Shown here: piece by piece, positions 50,441 to 59,864 of the stretch
Layout: the number at the start of each line of letters is the position of its first letter
Numbering within the stretch: the stretch's first letter is position 1
From: Nitzschia sp. pyKryTriq1
Lineage: Eukaryota; Bacillariophyta; Bacillariophyceae; Bacillariales; Bacillariaceae
DNA length: 64,000 nt
NCBI GenBank assembly: GCA_956465555.1
Contig: OY101126.1
Span: 910,501 to 974,500 of the forward strand
Direction: 5' to 3'
Made by a program: the position numbers and the translations under genes
The notes under the pieces: generated by a model
The model's input: the letters and a program-made list of their open reading frames with translations, nothing else
Database searches by the model: none
What the model was told of the DNA's origin: nothing

Positions 50441-50874
50441 AGGTTGTCGTTTTTCTTCCTGGGGCATTCGTCAACAATGCCGACAATCATGCCGGAAATG
50501 CCCGCGAGGGGAAGGCCGCTGAGGGAGAAAAAGGAGCTGTCTCCAAGAATCTTTCTCTTGGAATAAGCGTATCGCTTTCTTTTCTTTTGAGCATCCAAGT
50601 CGGATTCCAAAAGATTGCGTAAACCATCGCTGACATTATCTGCGTCATGGGCATCATCGTTGCCATCGGCCATCGGAGGGAGTGGAGCTGCCGCGACGGA
50701 ATTTGTTACTACCGTAGCTACTTGCTGATCCTCAAGAGAAGCCTCCAACAGAGTCCTGTATTGCTCTAAATCAAAATTTTCGAAGCTAATCGACTCCCTA
50801 CGGATGTTGGTGGGGTTGTTCAACTCTAAGAGTGAATCTCTGTCCCATACAGGGGAAGAGGGAGGGTCCGACAT
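50353..50874 (-). CDS. Candidate N-terminal fragment of a piggyBac-like transposase
   Basis: A 173-residue frame starting MSDPPSSPVWDRDSLL. The first 110 residues are acidic and Ser/Asn-rich; a basic run (KKRKRYAYSKRK) follows, then SGMIVGIVDECPRKKNDNLYRIDWVSF, which resembles the small tudor/chromo-like segment often found near the start of long piggyBac-type transposases in algae. The DDD catalytic domain is absent. Its last 20 or so residues are antisense to the plus-strand fragment and are probably not original. The assignment rests on context and weak resemblance. Confidence 0.35.
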   Translation of the reverse strand: MSDPPSSPVWDRDSLLELNNPTNIRRESISFENFDLEQYRTLLEASLEDQQVATVVTNSVAAAPLPPMADGNDDAHDADNVSDGLRNLLESDLDAQKKRKRYAYSKRKILGDSSFFSLSGLPLAGISGMIVGIVDECPRKKNDNLYRIDWVSFSNLPPSWLYALVITKAFPII

Positions 50875-51112
50875 GGTGGATGCAAGTTCGGCCGAAATTT
50901 TTGAGACAAAGGCAGAATTTTTGGTGAAGTGTATCTCGACAAATAACTGACATGGGACATTTGATGCCAGTACGATATCTACGTAAAATTGGATGCTCTT
51001 TCACGTGGTTACACTTGGAGGAGGCAGAAACATGTTTTAAGGGGAGGTAAGAAGCGCTAAAGGCTTCGAGGCCCCTATAGGGGCCTCGAAGGTCCGATCC
51101 GATTGGCGTTAA

Positions 51113-51896
51113 GCCGTTTCTAAAATGACGTGATGAAGCAAATAAAGTGACGCGAATAATAGGCCAAGGTACAGTACTGCACAAGTACCGGTACAGTACC
51201 TGTACAGTACTGTACCAAGTACACAACCGGTACCTGGTACAGTACAGTACCTGGTACCTGGTACAGTTACGGTACAACATACATTACGGAGCGAACATGG
51301 CGAAGTCGAAAGCCTGACCGGCGACATCAAAATCTAAATCGCCATAAAGCATGCGGGAATCGAGGCACATGGAGTCTGCCATTCCATTTTAATAAAACAA
51401 ATCTGTATATAAAATTTTCGACATTTCGACGTTGGGGCTTGGCTTGCGATACTATTGGTGGGCACGATTTGCGGTGTTGGGTCACCGCTTCCGGGACAGT
51501 TAATTATTTCTGTCGTTGCCGTGTCGTTGATGCAATTCGGACAAACAACAACGCATGCTGAGACGAAAACTTGCCGCTTCAATCCGGAATAATCGTCCAT
51601 CGATCATCGATTGGCAAGCAACGGCTGATCGTGTTCTTGCATTCACAAGTCGTCGTCCTCTCGACATCCGAGAGGATTGCTTCCTCTATCCACACAACAT
51701 ACTATAACCGCATACATACTATCTGAATCGTTGACGCTGGCGCTGTTTTGCTCCAATTTTCTTTTTGAAAGTACTGAAGCATCGAGCTGTTTTTTTACCA
51801 ACAAATTTCCAACATTTGCATTTGAGTTTGTAAAGGCGAATCTCCGGGCCCTTACGAGAAACAAGTTGAATACGTAATACAACAACACGCTCTGCT
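51113..51896. other. Intergenic region with dense GTACC/TACAGTAC words
   Basis: Between 51169 and 51273 almost every base belongs to a GTAC-centred word (GTACAGTAC, ACCGGT, GGTACC). No gene is recognised in the rest. Confidence 0.6.
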
Positions 51897-54800
51897 ATGA
51901 CGCAATCAAATCAAGATGTTGGAAATAAAAACATGTGTATTCATTCCTCGAGCACCACTGATATGCCAAAGGCGCCGTGCGGAGCACAAATACGGACGAG
52001 ACCTCTGCGTTTCCACTTCCGAGTTGCCCACATCGGGAGAGCTTTTCTGGTTATGATGGCGCTTCATGCTTCGTCGGGGTCCGCCTCGGGTGGGATGGGG
52101 AGACTTATTCATGACGATGGTGGTGATGACAGTTATCGTCGATCCTTGCGGCAATCTCTCAGATCCGCATCGCGAGAGCTACAACAGCAATCGACTGCTC
52201 CATCGTCGTCTCCAGCGCCGACGACTTCAGTCTCTCCTTCCTCCAGCCCAACAATTTCAAATCAGCCAACTACAAGCCCTGCCCCGAGCACCGCACCTTC
52301 TGCAAGCCCGGCGCCGTCTTTGACGCCGACGGTAAATGTCACTGCCGTGATACCGGTAAGTTTTCCTAGTGTTGCTCCTTCGTTGCGACCATCTCTGGTT
52401 CCCTCTGGTTTGCCGTCGAGCTCGAATGGTCCTTCTATTGTTCCCGTCGCGTTGGAATCGGTTGAACCCAGTCTTGAGCCGACAGAGGCATTCTCTGTAG
52501 AGCCCAGTGGTGCTCCCTCCGAAGTTGTTTCATCGTTCCCGAGTGGGCATCCATCCTCGGAGCCTTCGGAGATGATGTCTCGAAGTCCGAGCATGGTGCC
52601 ATCAATTGGTCAATCTACGGATCCATCGGGGGAGCCTTCCTTCGGACCAACACTGACGGAGTCGTTGAGTCCTAGCGGAATCCCGTCGGTGATTCCAACT
52701 AAGGTCAGTTCTTTATTCCCAAGCGTTACGCCATCGACTGAGTCAGCAAATCCGACCGAGATCCGTTTGTCTGCCCCGAGTGGGCATCCATCTTCCGAGC
52801 TCCCTTCTTCAGTTCCCAGCGCTTCTCCATCCAATGTCGAGTCTCCAGTACCAAGCGTGGGGCCATCACTTACGCCGACAGCGGCATTCTCCGCCGAGCC
52901 TACTTCGTCTCCAAGCCCAGGAGCTTCCAGCCATCCAAGCAGCTCTCCTAGAGTTGGTCCGAGTAACTATCCATCATTTCGTCCCGTGTTTGTTTCCTCC
53001 GGAGGGCCCAGCAGCGCCCCATCCACTGGGCCATCTCGTACACAGTCATATTTGTCAAGTTGGAACCCTTCGTCGGCAGCGAGTTCCGATCCAACAAGTT
53101 GGTCCCGTTCTTCACCAAGCTCAGAACCCTCTAGCCAACCACTCAGCTCCCCGAGTGCCACCCCGTCGTTGCGAGCATCTCTGGTTCCCTCTGGTTTGCC
53201 GTCGAGCTCGAATGGTCCTTCTATTGTTCCCGTCGCGTTGGAATCGGTTGAACCCAGTCTTGCGCCGACAGAGGCATTCTCTGTAGAGCCCAGTGGTGCT
53301 CCCTCCGAGGTTGTTTCATCGTTCCCGAGTGGGCATCCATCCTCGGAGCCTTCGGAGATGATGTCTCGAAGTCCGAGCATGGTGCCATCAATTGGTCAAT
53401 CTATGGAATCAATTGGTCAATCTACGGATCCATCGGGGGAGCCTTCCCTCGGACCAACGCTGACGGAGTCGTTGAGTCCTAGCGGACTCCCGTCGGTTGC
53501 TCCAAGCAAGGTCAGTTCGTCACACCCAAGTGTTTCGCCTTCGATTGAGTCGGTAAATCCGACCGAGATGATTCGTTCATCTTTCCCGAGTGATCGTCCA
53601 TCGTCCAAGCCATCCGAGCTACCTTCATCAGTTCCAAGCGTGGGAGTGTCACTTGAGCCAACAGCGTTTGACTCTGAAGAGCCCAGCGGTAGTCCATCGG
53701 AGGTTGCAAGCGCTGCACCTTCGTGGCGACCATCTCTGGTTCCCTCTGTTTTGCCGTCGAGCTCAATTGCTCCATCTCTTCCTCCCACCGTGTTGGAATC
53801 GGGTGAACCAAGTCTTGCACCGGCAACTTCTTCTTCTGTAAATATACCCAGTTCGCCCCCTAGCTTCGGACCGTCCAGCCAACACAGCAGCTCCCCAACC
53901 GTTGGTCCGAGCACCAAACCATCGTTTCGTCCCTCCTTTGTGTCCTCGTCAGGGCCCATCAGCGCTCCATCCGCTCAACCGTCCCTTTCACAGTCCTGGT
54001 TGCCAATTGGGAACCCTTCGCTTGGCTCGTCCTCCCTTGTTTCAACACGTCCAAGCACTGCACCTTCCTTCGTTGCTTCAATGGTTCCGTCAGAACCTCC
54101 TTCCATCATCCCATCTGTAAGGACTAATGGCGCGCCTACTTCGGGACCCTCGTCTGAGCAAGCTGCTGGATTTTCGTGACGCCGACGGTCTCTTTGTCTG
54201 CGTTGCCAACAACTCTGGATTCGTCAAAGCCGCCTGTGTTACCTTCTTTGATACATTCTATCTCACCGACGCCCCTTCCTACTACTTACTATGCCAATAC
54301 AGATTGTGTCTGGGTCACCGACATTGCGACCGTCTGCAACGCCGTCTCGTGCCGCTTCTGACCATCCCTCTTCTACGCCGACTCTTCAGATTACCTCAAC
54401 CCCGACGGTTGACCCAACTGCAATCCCAACTCTACTGCCTTCGCGGAAACCCTCTGCTCCACCAACACGTCATCCTTCACCGGCTCCATCCTCTGCACCG
54501 ACAACATCAGATATGAGGGCTTTGACTACGAGCCCAAACGCGCCGAGTATCGGGTTGGAGGACGATGACTTCTTCGATGCCCCAGTCGGTGATCTACGAC
54601 AGTCCCCCGCCCCAACAAGGCGAATCATTCCGAACCAGTCACTGACTGAGTTTCCATCCGATACACCGTCTATGACTCCCTCATTTGGTCCATCGAAGCT
54701 TTCGACCAGGCCTCCTACCCGAAACCCGACGCGGGCCCCTACCCCCATTCCGACACCGGCACCTACCCCTGGACCAACGCTGGCTCCTACTCCCGGAGCA

Positions 54801-56434
54801 ACGCCTGCCCCCACTCTCGAACCGACGAAGAGTCCAACAGCTAGGCCGACCCCAGCACCCACTATGCAGCCAACACCGGTTCCAACACCGGCTCCAACGC
54901 CAGAACCGACTCTCGCGCCCACTCGTATGCCAGTTACCCCAGATCCAACGCCTAGTGGGACATTGGAGCCCACTCTGAATCCCACGCTTTTTCCAACTTT
55001 ATTGCCGACAACTTCACCTGCACCATCCACGGGACGGCCGACCGCTTCTCCGACTACTGGGCAACCTTCTGAGTCGCCCTCTGTGGCACCGACCCACCCA
55101 GAGCAAGAACACTTCGTTGTAGCTTTTACGCAGCTTTCTCCATATGAGGGGGGTGAGATTTTTGGGCAGGCGGCAATCGCATTTGAGCGAGAGAGTGCAA
55201 ACACCTTTCGTCAGTGGATCCTGCAACAAGGGTTTGATTTAGATGATTTGGATGTCAATTGGAACTCTATTGCTCAAATTCTGCTTGACGGTGGTATCCA
55301 GGACGGGGGTGCCGATTCAACCCAGGGGCAACGCGAAATGCAAGAATCTGCGCCACCTTCGATTATCATCGAGTCAGATGTGTCAGTCATATTCCGTTCG
55401 CCGACCACCGACTACGATGTGCAAAGTTGGGTATACGAGGCATGGCAGGACGAGGCGCTTAGTAGTGCTTTCCTTACCAACCTGCAAAGACGCTCCGCTG
55501 TCTTTCAAGGTGTTGAAGAGGTGAATGTTGAGGTGGAAGGGTATATTCCTCCCCCCCCGAACGGTGGTGTTGGACCCGAACCTTCGCCAGACAAAGATAC
55601 GAGTGTCGCGGTCATTGCAGGTGCAACGGTGGGAGGTGCTGCTTTGGTGTTGCTTGCGGTCTTTTTGTACGTGCGACTCAGTAGTGACGGGTCAGTAAAC
55701 GAGGGGCACCATCAATCGCAGACAACGCCTAGCACGACAGGGCAGCAACCTGTTGCTGTATCAACGTAAGTTGTGACTCGTTTGTTTTGAGGACATCTAT
55801 CGCTCGAATCAGTCCATCTCATTTTTTTGCACTCACACCTGATTTTCTCTGCAGTGAAATTCTCGTTGAACCCCAAGATGATATCAGTACTTTGGGCGAC
55901 CCGATGTTTGCACCAGGTGGGATGCTGATCGGAGGCCTTGAAAAAGATGAAGTGACGGCCAGCGTTGGTGATGATTATGATTATGCTCGCCAATATCGAA
56001 TGCAGATGGCCCAAGCGCAATCGGCATCAAATTCAACCCAGGATCGATCACGACTGCAGTCAGAGGATTTCACAAAGTCCTCGTCCGCAGGATCGTCAAG
56101 ACGGATGGGCGAACCATTATTCGCAGACGACGCCTCTTTCGAACAGCAGTTTGCCGAAGCTGAAGAACGCTATGATGTCGTTGCCCCGGCTGGAAAGCTT
56201 GGTATGGTTATTGACACACCCAATGGTGGTATGCCGGTTGTCCACGCCATCAAGGATACAAGTGTTCTAGCCGACCGTGTCCGCGTGGGCGATCGGCTGA
56301 TATCTGTTGACGGAGAGGATTGTACAGCCATGACTGCTATGCAAGTTTCTAAGCTTATCAGCCTCAAGTCTGAAAAGCCAGCTCGAGTCTTGGTATTTGC
56401 AAGTTCTCGACCGACTCCAACCGAAAGTGGTTAG
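51897..56434 (+). CDS. Mucin-like Pro/Ser/Thr-rich transmembrane protein with cytosolic PDZ domain (three exons)
   Basis: Proposed join(51897..54116, 54303..55765, 55855..56434), 1420 residues. Intron 2 (AC|GTAAGT...CTCTGCAG|T) is clear; intron 1 (CCATCT|GTAAGG...CCAATACAG|ATT, phase 0) is inferred because the frame otherwise ends at 54179 and restarts in the same phase. Parts: a hydrophobic signal/anchor near residues 49-66 ([17 protein letters not shown]); about 900 residues of PS/PT repeats (PSxxPSxxPS, later PTPAPTPxPT), probably heavily glycosylated; a globular ectodomain (about 1008-1155); a Pro/Asn linker; one transmembrane span near 1175-1202 ([23 protein letters not shown]); a cytosolic tail; and a PDZ domain near 1340-1415 ([29 protein letters not shown]). 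It probably ties the cell wall or substratum to a cytosolic partner. Confidence 0.75.
52381..52712 (+). repeat. Internal duplication in the mucin-like gene, copy 1
   Basis: About 330 bases nearly identical to 53167-53516. It encodes [20 protein letters not shown] and the following PST repeats. Confidence 0.85.
53167..53516 (+). repeat. Internal duplication in the mucin-like gene, copy 2
   Basis: Second copy of 52381-52712 with few substitutions and an extra 18 bases caused by a local repeat of CAATTGGTCAATCTA. Frame is kept. Confidence 0.85.
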
Positions 56435-56551
56435 AATCGTACAGCTGTCGTTCAAAATGAAAGTGTATACGTGTAATTGATTTCAGATAGAGAATTTAGA
56501 ATGACCAGTTTACGATTTCACAGTTTTTTAGAATTTGTACAGCATCCAAGC

Positions 56552-57658
56552 TTAGAGGGGCACTTGTCCAGTAGTTCCGTACTTGGTAATGTAGTCATTT
56601 TGCTGCTTGGAGAGGGTCTTGAGCAGCGGGGAATTCAGCTTGGCAAAGTCTCCCCATCCGGTGGACATTACTGGGGCCACTGCCGCCGCCATACCCTTCA
56701 TAGACGGAGGTGGCACCGCCTCTACAACTGGAGCTGGAATAGGAACTGCGGCTGGAGCGGGAGGAGGTACCACGGGTGCGGGAGTCGCCGCTGCCACCTT
56801 GGCGGGGGCCTCAGGTGCAGCTGGTGGTGGTGGTGGTGGTGGTGGTGCCGCCGCCTCTACAGGAGCCACAAAGTTGGCAAAGGCCGCCACATCGTCTGCT
56901 TCTTCCACTGTCACCATGATAGGAGTCCCTACAGGAATATCCGCACCCGTACCAGCATCCATCAGAATTTTCGCGATGAAGCCATCATCTTGAGCTTCAA
57001 AGTCAATGCTTGCTTTGTCCGTTTCAATCTTGGCCAAGGCTTCTCCTGCGATAAAATGTGCCCCTTCCTGAAGGTACCACTCCGCCAAGACCCCAGTTTC
57101 CATGGTAGGGCTCAGGGCGGGCATTCCAACCACACTATATATAACCATTTCAATTTTCAGTCGTCAAATTCATTGATCAGTCCAACAATCATTCATCATC
57201 GGCAGATAAACCCAAATAGAAATCGACGCATGAATGAAAATACATTGAACCAAAACAAAATTCATAGAAAATATATTGACCACCCATAGGAAAAGAGGCA
57301 GACGGAGAGAGTGAGAAATTGGGAACATATCCGAAGCAGAGGGCATTCGATGGTGTGCCGTTGGGCTACAGATCGCAGTGCCTTTCACATCGAGAATTTT
57401 GTTCCGTAGACCAACGAGAGATTGATCTATTCACTCGCAATCCAAATTTCCTCCTCCTAGTAGTCTACTTACATGTGATAGGGCAAGTCATCCAACCGAG
57501 TGGTAGAAGGAGAAAATGAGCGACTGCCCGAAGGAGAAAGAAGTACGAATAGTGAGAAAATCATCGCCTTCGACGAAAACATGCACAAGAACTTCTTCTA
57601 ACTCCGATCGAGGAAGGACTTACGCTTGCACTTGACTCGTTTGCAATACTCGTCGCAT
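56552..57658 (-). CDS. Lipoyl-domain-only protein of mitochondrial 2-oxoacid dehydrogenase type (three exons)
   Basis: Proposed minus-strand join: exon 1 57624-57658 (MRRVLQTSQVQA), exon 2 57473-57523, exon 3 56552-57134; both donors are GTAAGT and the acceptors GGGCAG and TATATAG. The joined start reads ...LDDLPYH-I-VVGMPALSPTM, exactly how pyruvate dehydrogenase E2 lipoyl domains begin, which supports the splicing; 222 residues. The N-terminus (Arg/Ser/Thr-rich, RSFSPSTTR) is a mitochondrial transit peptide. The lipoyl domain (about 29-108) has the modified Lys in IETDKAS (Lys69). A Pro/Ala linker with an eight-proline run follows, then a short tail (LNSPLLKTLSKQQNDYI). The E3-binding and acyltransferase domains of E2 are absent, so it may be a swinging-arm subunit or carrier, not an enzyme. 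It ends tail-to-tail with the PDZ gene, 117 bases apart. Confidence 0.82.
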
Positions 57659-58461
57659 AGCCGAGCTCGATGCCAATCGTCTACTACTGGAAGCCAACAT
57701 CATGTTCAAAACTATCGATGTTGTTGCGAGATAATGAAAGGCAGACAGTAGAAACCACAACGGACAAGTGCAAAGTGCCACAAAAGTTCGGGACTCTAGG
57801 CCGGACCATTTTCAATTTTGCGATGACGATTGGTCGGAACAACCGAAAAGGCGAAGGATCTAAATCCAAACTTTTGTACACTGCTATCGGGTACTGGTAC
57901 TGTACCGTACAAAACGGGTATGCGCTTATGTACCGCTGCGGTGGAAGAATATCAGGGTTGAACGAGCAAGTTCCCCCAAATACGAGAAACAGCAAGTTTC
58001 AATGTTTAAGAACTTCAAACCACAATACCCCATACGGGGGCCTGTTGGCCGCGGGGTTATTCGTGGATGCTTCATTCCGAGGATTTCTACACTGCGGTAC
58101 TACAAGGGCAGGGGTACTGGTTTTGACCATGACTCACTCGATCGAATGAATCAATCCCCCTTTTCCTGTTTCGTCAGTCCCTCACCCCATGTACTCTACC
58201 GGTAGAAGAATCATCAATCATATGTACTCGTAAAAAACAAGAAATGATGTTTGCTTGTTTCACATCGCGAGCGCATCGCCGCCGCCGCGTTGTCGATCGC
58301 GTCGACGATGACGATGACGATGACGATGACGTTCCCATAAATTCGAATGCTCCACATACAGTAACGGCCATATCTACCCTCCACTCGTACAATACTTGTA
58401 CTGCATTAATACCTGCTATTAGCCATCCCTTGAGTATCCCGGTTTTGAATCGGCCACCATA
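57659..58461. other. Intergenic region between the lipoyl and RF2 genes
   Basis: Probably holds both divergent promoters. A (GACGAT)n tract at about 58302-58331 is the only repeat seen; its open frames are short and domain-free. Confidence 0.5.
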
Positions 58462-59808
58462 ATGCGGATTCTCATGCTGTCTTTGATTTCGCTCTCTCTC
58501 GAGCGTCTACTATTTGTTCCCCGAGTGATCGCCTATTCTTCTTCGTTCGCGCTAAATCAACATGGCCGATGTCCAACATCACGTTCTACAATAAGACGAT
58601 GGATGGCATCATCATCGACAGGATACTCGGAAGAAGCACTAGGTGATGCCAAACGACAATTTCAACAAGCTTTGGAGCTGTATCGAACGAACCTTCAAGC
58701 GACTCCTCCCAATCTGGATCAAATGGTGCAAGATCTGGAAACGGAATCCTCCGATCCCAACTTTTGGGACTCCGAAAACAAAGAACGTAATGCCGTTGTC
58801 ACGTCCCAAATAAGTCAATACACACGGTTACAGACCCGACTGAAACAATGGGAAAGCTGGGAGGGGGATGCCCAGGTCGCCTTGGATATGCTGCAAGCCG
58901 ACGATATCATGTCGACCGAGGAAAAGTCATCACTGTTGGAAGAATTGCATTCGGCGGCCCAACAACTGTTGGCAGAAAATGAACGATATCAACTGGAGTT
59001 GTTATTGAGTGGTCCATACGATGATCAACCCTGTCGTTTACTGTTGACGGCAGGTGCAGGGGGCACGGAGGCAAACGATTGGGTGGCCGATTTGAGACGA
59101 ATGTACGAACGGCATGCCGAACGCATGGGCTTTACGTTGGTAGTGGAAGACTCGCAGCAGGGAGAAGTGGTAGGGTACAAATCGGTGGAAATGGTCATTA
59201 GTGGAGGACCGGGACGAGCATATGGATGGTTCAAGGGGGAGAAAGGTGCTCATCGATTAGTGAGATTGAGTCCCTTCAACGCCAATAACAAACGCCAAAC
59301 GACCTTTGCAGGGGTCGATGTTGCACCCATTCTCACGGATGAAACTTCTCTGCAAAGCATTGAGATCCCAGACAAGGATTTGGAGATCACCACCATGCGA
59401 AGTGGAGGCGCTGGGGGTCAAAACGTCAACAAGGTCAATAGTGCTGTCCGCATCAAACACTTGCCGAGTGGACTGAACGTCAAATGTACACAGGAACGAA
59501 GTCAGGCGCAAAACAAAGAAATAGCTATGCTGCGACTCAAGGCTCAACTGTTAGCAATTGCCAAGGAACAACGAGTGGCAGAAATTAAAGAAATCCGTGG
59601 CGACCAAGTCGAAGCCTCCTGGGGGGCCCAAATTCGGAATTACGTCTTGCATCCCTATAAACTCATCAAAGATCAACGAACAGGATGGGAAAGTTCCGAT
59701 ACGCAGGGATTTTTGGACGGGGACTTGGAGGATTGCATTGCCGCTCTACTTCGACATCACGCCAAGGAGGAACAAGAGGCCTCGCTCCAGGAATCACCAT
59801 CTAGATAA
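58462..59808 (+). CDS. prfB: Peptide chain release factor 2, probably plastid
   Basis: A 448-residue class I release factor that ends translation at UAA/UGA in a bacterial-type ribosome. The codon-recognition tripeptide is SPF (RLVRLSPFNANN near 269), which marks RF2, not RF1 (PxT). The catalytic GGQ lies near 318 (RSGGAGGQNVNKVNSAV). GGTEANDWV near 200 is the conserved domain 2 start. The N-terminus has a signal peptide (MRILMLSLISLSLERLLF) and then AYSSSFALN, an F-containing motif of the diatom plastid type; a mitochondrial location is less likely. Unlike bacterial prfB there is no programmed frameshift near codon 25. It converges with the zuotin gene, 56 bases between the stops. Confidence 0.92.
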   Translation: MRILMLSLISLSLERLLFVPRVIAYSSSFALNQHGRCPTSRSTIRRWMASSSTGYSEEALGDAKRQFQQALELYRTNLQATPPNLDQMVQDLETESSDPNFWDSENKERNAVVTSQISQYTRLQTRLKQWESWEGDAQVALDMLQADDIMSTEEKSSLLEELHSAAQQLLAENERYQLELLLSGPYDDQPCRLLLTAGAGGTEANDWVADLRRMYERHAERMGFTLVVEDSQQGEVVGYKSVEMVISGGPGRAYGWFKGEKGAHRLVRLSPFNANNKRQTTFAGVDVAPILTDETSLQSIEIPDKDLEITTMRSGGAGGQNVNKVNSAVRIKHLPSGLNVKCTQERSQAQNKEIAMLRLKAQLLAIAKEQRVAEIKEIRGDQVEASWGAQIRNYVLHPYKLIKDQRTGWESSDTQGFLDGDLEDCIAALLRHHAKEEQEASLQESPSR

Positions 59809-59864
59809 AACACCCAAACCTAAATGTGCCAAAGTACTGTTTGTTAGTACATTACTACGATACC

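Larger units (their letters stand above)
50018..51112. mobile_element. 1.1-kb TTAA element with inverted ends and subterminal palindromes (piggyBac-like)
   Basis: Left end TTAACGCCAATCGGATCG at 50018-50035; right end CGATCCGATTGGCGTTAA at 51095-51112, an exact inverted copy. Just inside each end lies a long perfect palindrome built on GAGGCCCCTATAGGGGCCTC (50041-50068 and 51064-51091), with further partial copies at 50087-50112 and 50128-50141. The TTAA ends suit a piggyBac-type element, but the inverted repeat differs from that of the element at 46426, so it belongs to another family. It contains one 173-codon minus-strand frame and a short plus-strand frame (both listed). Confidence 0.78.

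Noticed and set aside
52262-53959. Several minus-strand Gly/Asp-rich frames
   Set aside because: Antisense shadows of the PS-rich repeats.
54470-55204. Minus-strand Gly/Val-rich frame of 244 codons
   Set aside because: Antisense of the PT-rich repeats of the mucin-like gene; the regular third-base pattern creates it.
57170-57388. Minus-strand 72-codon frame
   Set aside because: Falls within the proposed second intron of the lipoyl gene and has no domain.
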